Shown here piece after piece: positions 6,211 through 6,409 of a stretch of 6,409 nucleotides of DNA (the first letter of the stretch is position 1; each line of letters begins with the position of its first letter). Location: assembly GCA_004555705.1 (NCBI GenBank), contig SFHI01000085.1, positions 1-6,409 on the forward strand, read 5' to 3'. The DNA is from Clostridiales bacterium (lineage in GTDB: Bacteria > Bacillota > Clostridia > Oscillospirales > Oscillospiraceae). The notes beneath the pieces were generated by a model, which had not been told where the DNA came from, ran no database searches, and saw only the letters and a program-made list of their open reading frames with translations. The translations under genes were made by a program, and so were the position numbers.

Positions 6211-6409
6211 CCCGGTTCGTCAGCATCCAGAGTAAAGGAATCCCGAATCAATGTCAGAATTTCTTTTTGCTTTGGATTGTCCGGTTTCAGCGGAATAATT
6301 TCGATATGAGAAGCAGCAATAAGCGGTAATACATAGTTTCGTTCGATACGGCTTCCGGCTGCACCGGCAATCAGAGACGGATCGAATAAATGATGTAATT
6401 TTCGGTGCC
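6183..6409 (-). pseudogene. AraC-type regulator, sensor-domain fragment
   Basis: Read from the right edge, frame -, the sequence gives KLHHLFDPSLIAGAAGSRIE, then RNYVLPLIAASHIEIIPLKP and, further on, EPGYELHIRNEL. This pattern is typical of the segment following the N-terminal cupin of AraC-family regulators in clostridia (FxPSLI...GSRIExxYVLPL...IL..I...PGYELxxRNxLSEIW). The homology stops at NEL (about 6183). The frame then reads through KEPTPRERVPPS to a stop at 6144-6146, antisense to the neighbouring small gene. The C-terminal helix-turn-helix DNA-binding half is therefore missing. The gene's start lies outside the window, and no internal start was needed. It is either a broken gene at a rearrangement junction or half of an assembly join. 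Confidence 0.65.

Overview
The window is accessory-type DNA from a GC-rich Bacillota, most likely a gut clostridium of the Oscillospiraceae/Lachnospiraceae kind. This is inferred from strong use of G/C-ending codons (GCC, CTG, CAG) in the main genes, consensus sigma-A promoters, GGAGG-type ribosome binding sites, and the palindromic intergenic repeats. No species can be named from sequence alone.

Positions 188-5404 hold one three-gene operon on the minus strand, read right to left. It starts at a near-consensus sigma-A promoter (5453-5481). The first gene encodes a protein with TerB_N and TerB_C domains. The second overlaps it by ATGA and encodes a P-loop ATPase of the DUF2791/BrxD type. After a 217-bp gap filled by a palindromic repeat element comes a large Lhr-like DEVH helicase of the BrxHI type. 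A terminator-like hairpin follows at 111-168. The ATPase and helicase resemble two accessory proteins of type 2 BREX (Pgl) phage-defence loci. No PglX, PglZ, PglW or PglY, methylase or nuclease is visible here. The operon therefore looks like a self-contained TerB-ATPase-helicase unit, plausibly a genome-defence or DNA-stress system, with its mechanism unproved.

Three small MITE-like or REP-like elements sit around the operon: at 1-95 (partial), 2471-2643 and 5573-5814. All share the terminal inverted repeat AATTGTTGTTT(AC). Their cores belong to two different palindrome families, GGGCGG-type and CATTGCGAG-type. In the two complete elements the paired arms differ by compensatory changes that keep each arm's own small hairpin intact.

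To the right, a perfect-consensus promoter (TTGACA-N17-TATAAT, 5870-5898) drives a short plus-strand gene for a membrane-anchored or secreted protein. Its coding sequence appears cut off at about 6183. There it abuts, tail to tail, the sensor half of an AraC-type regulator gene on the minus strand that is also cut off. This points to a deletion or rearrangement junction, or an assembly join. The only sizeable gene-free stretch is 5405-5940, which holds the operon promoter, the 242-bp repeat element and the divergent promoter. I see no tRNA, rRNA, CRISPR array or transposase gene.
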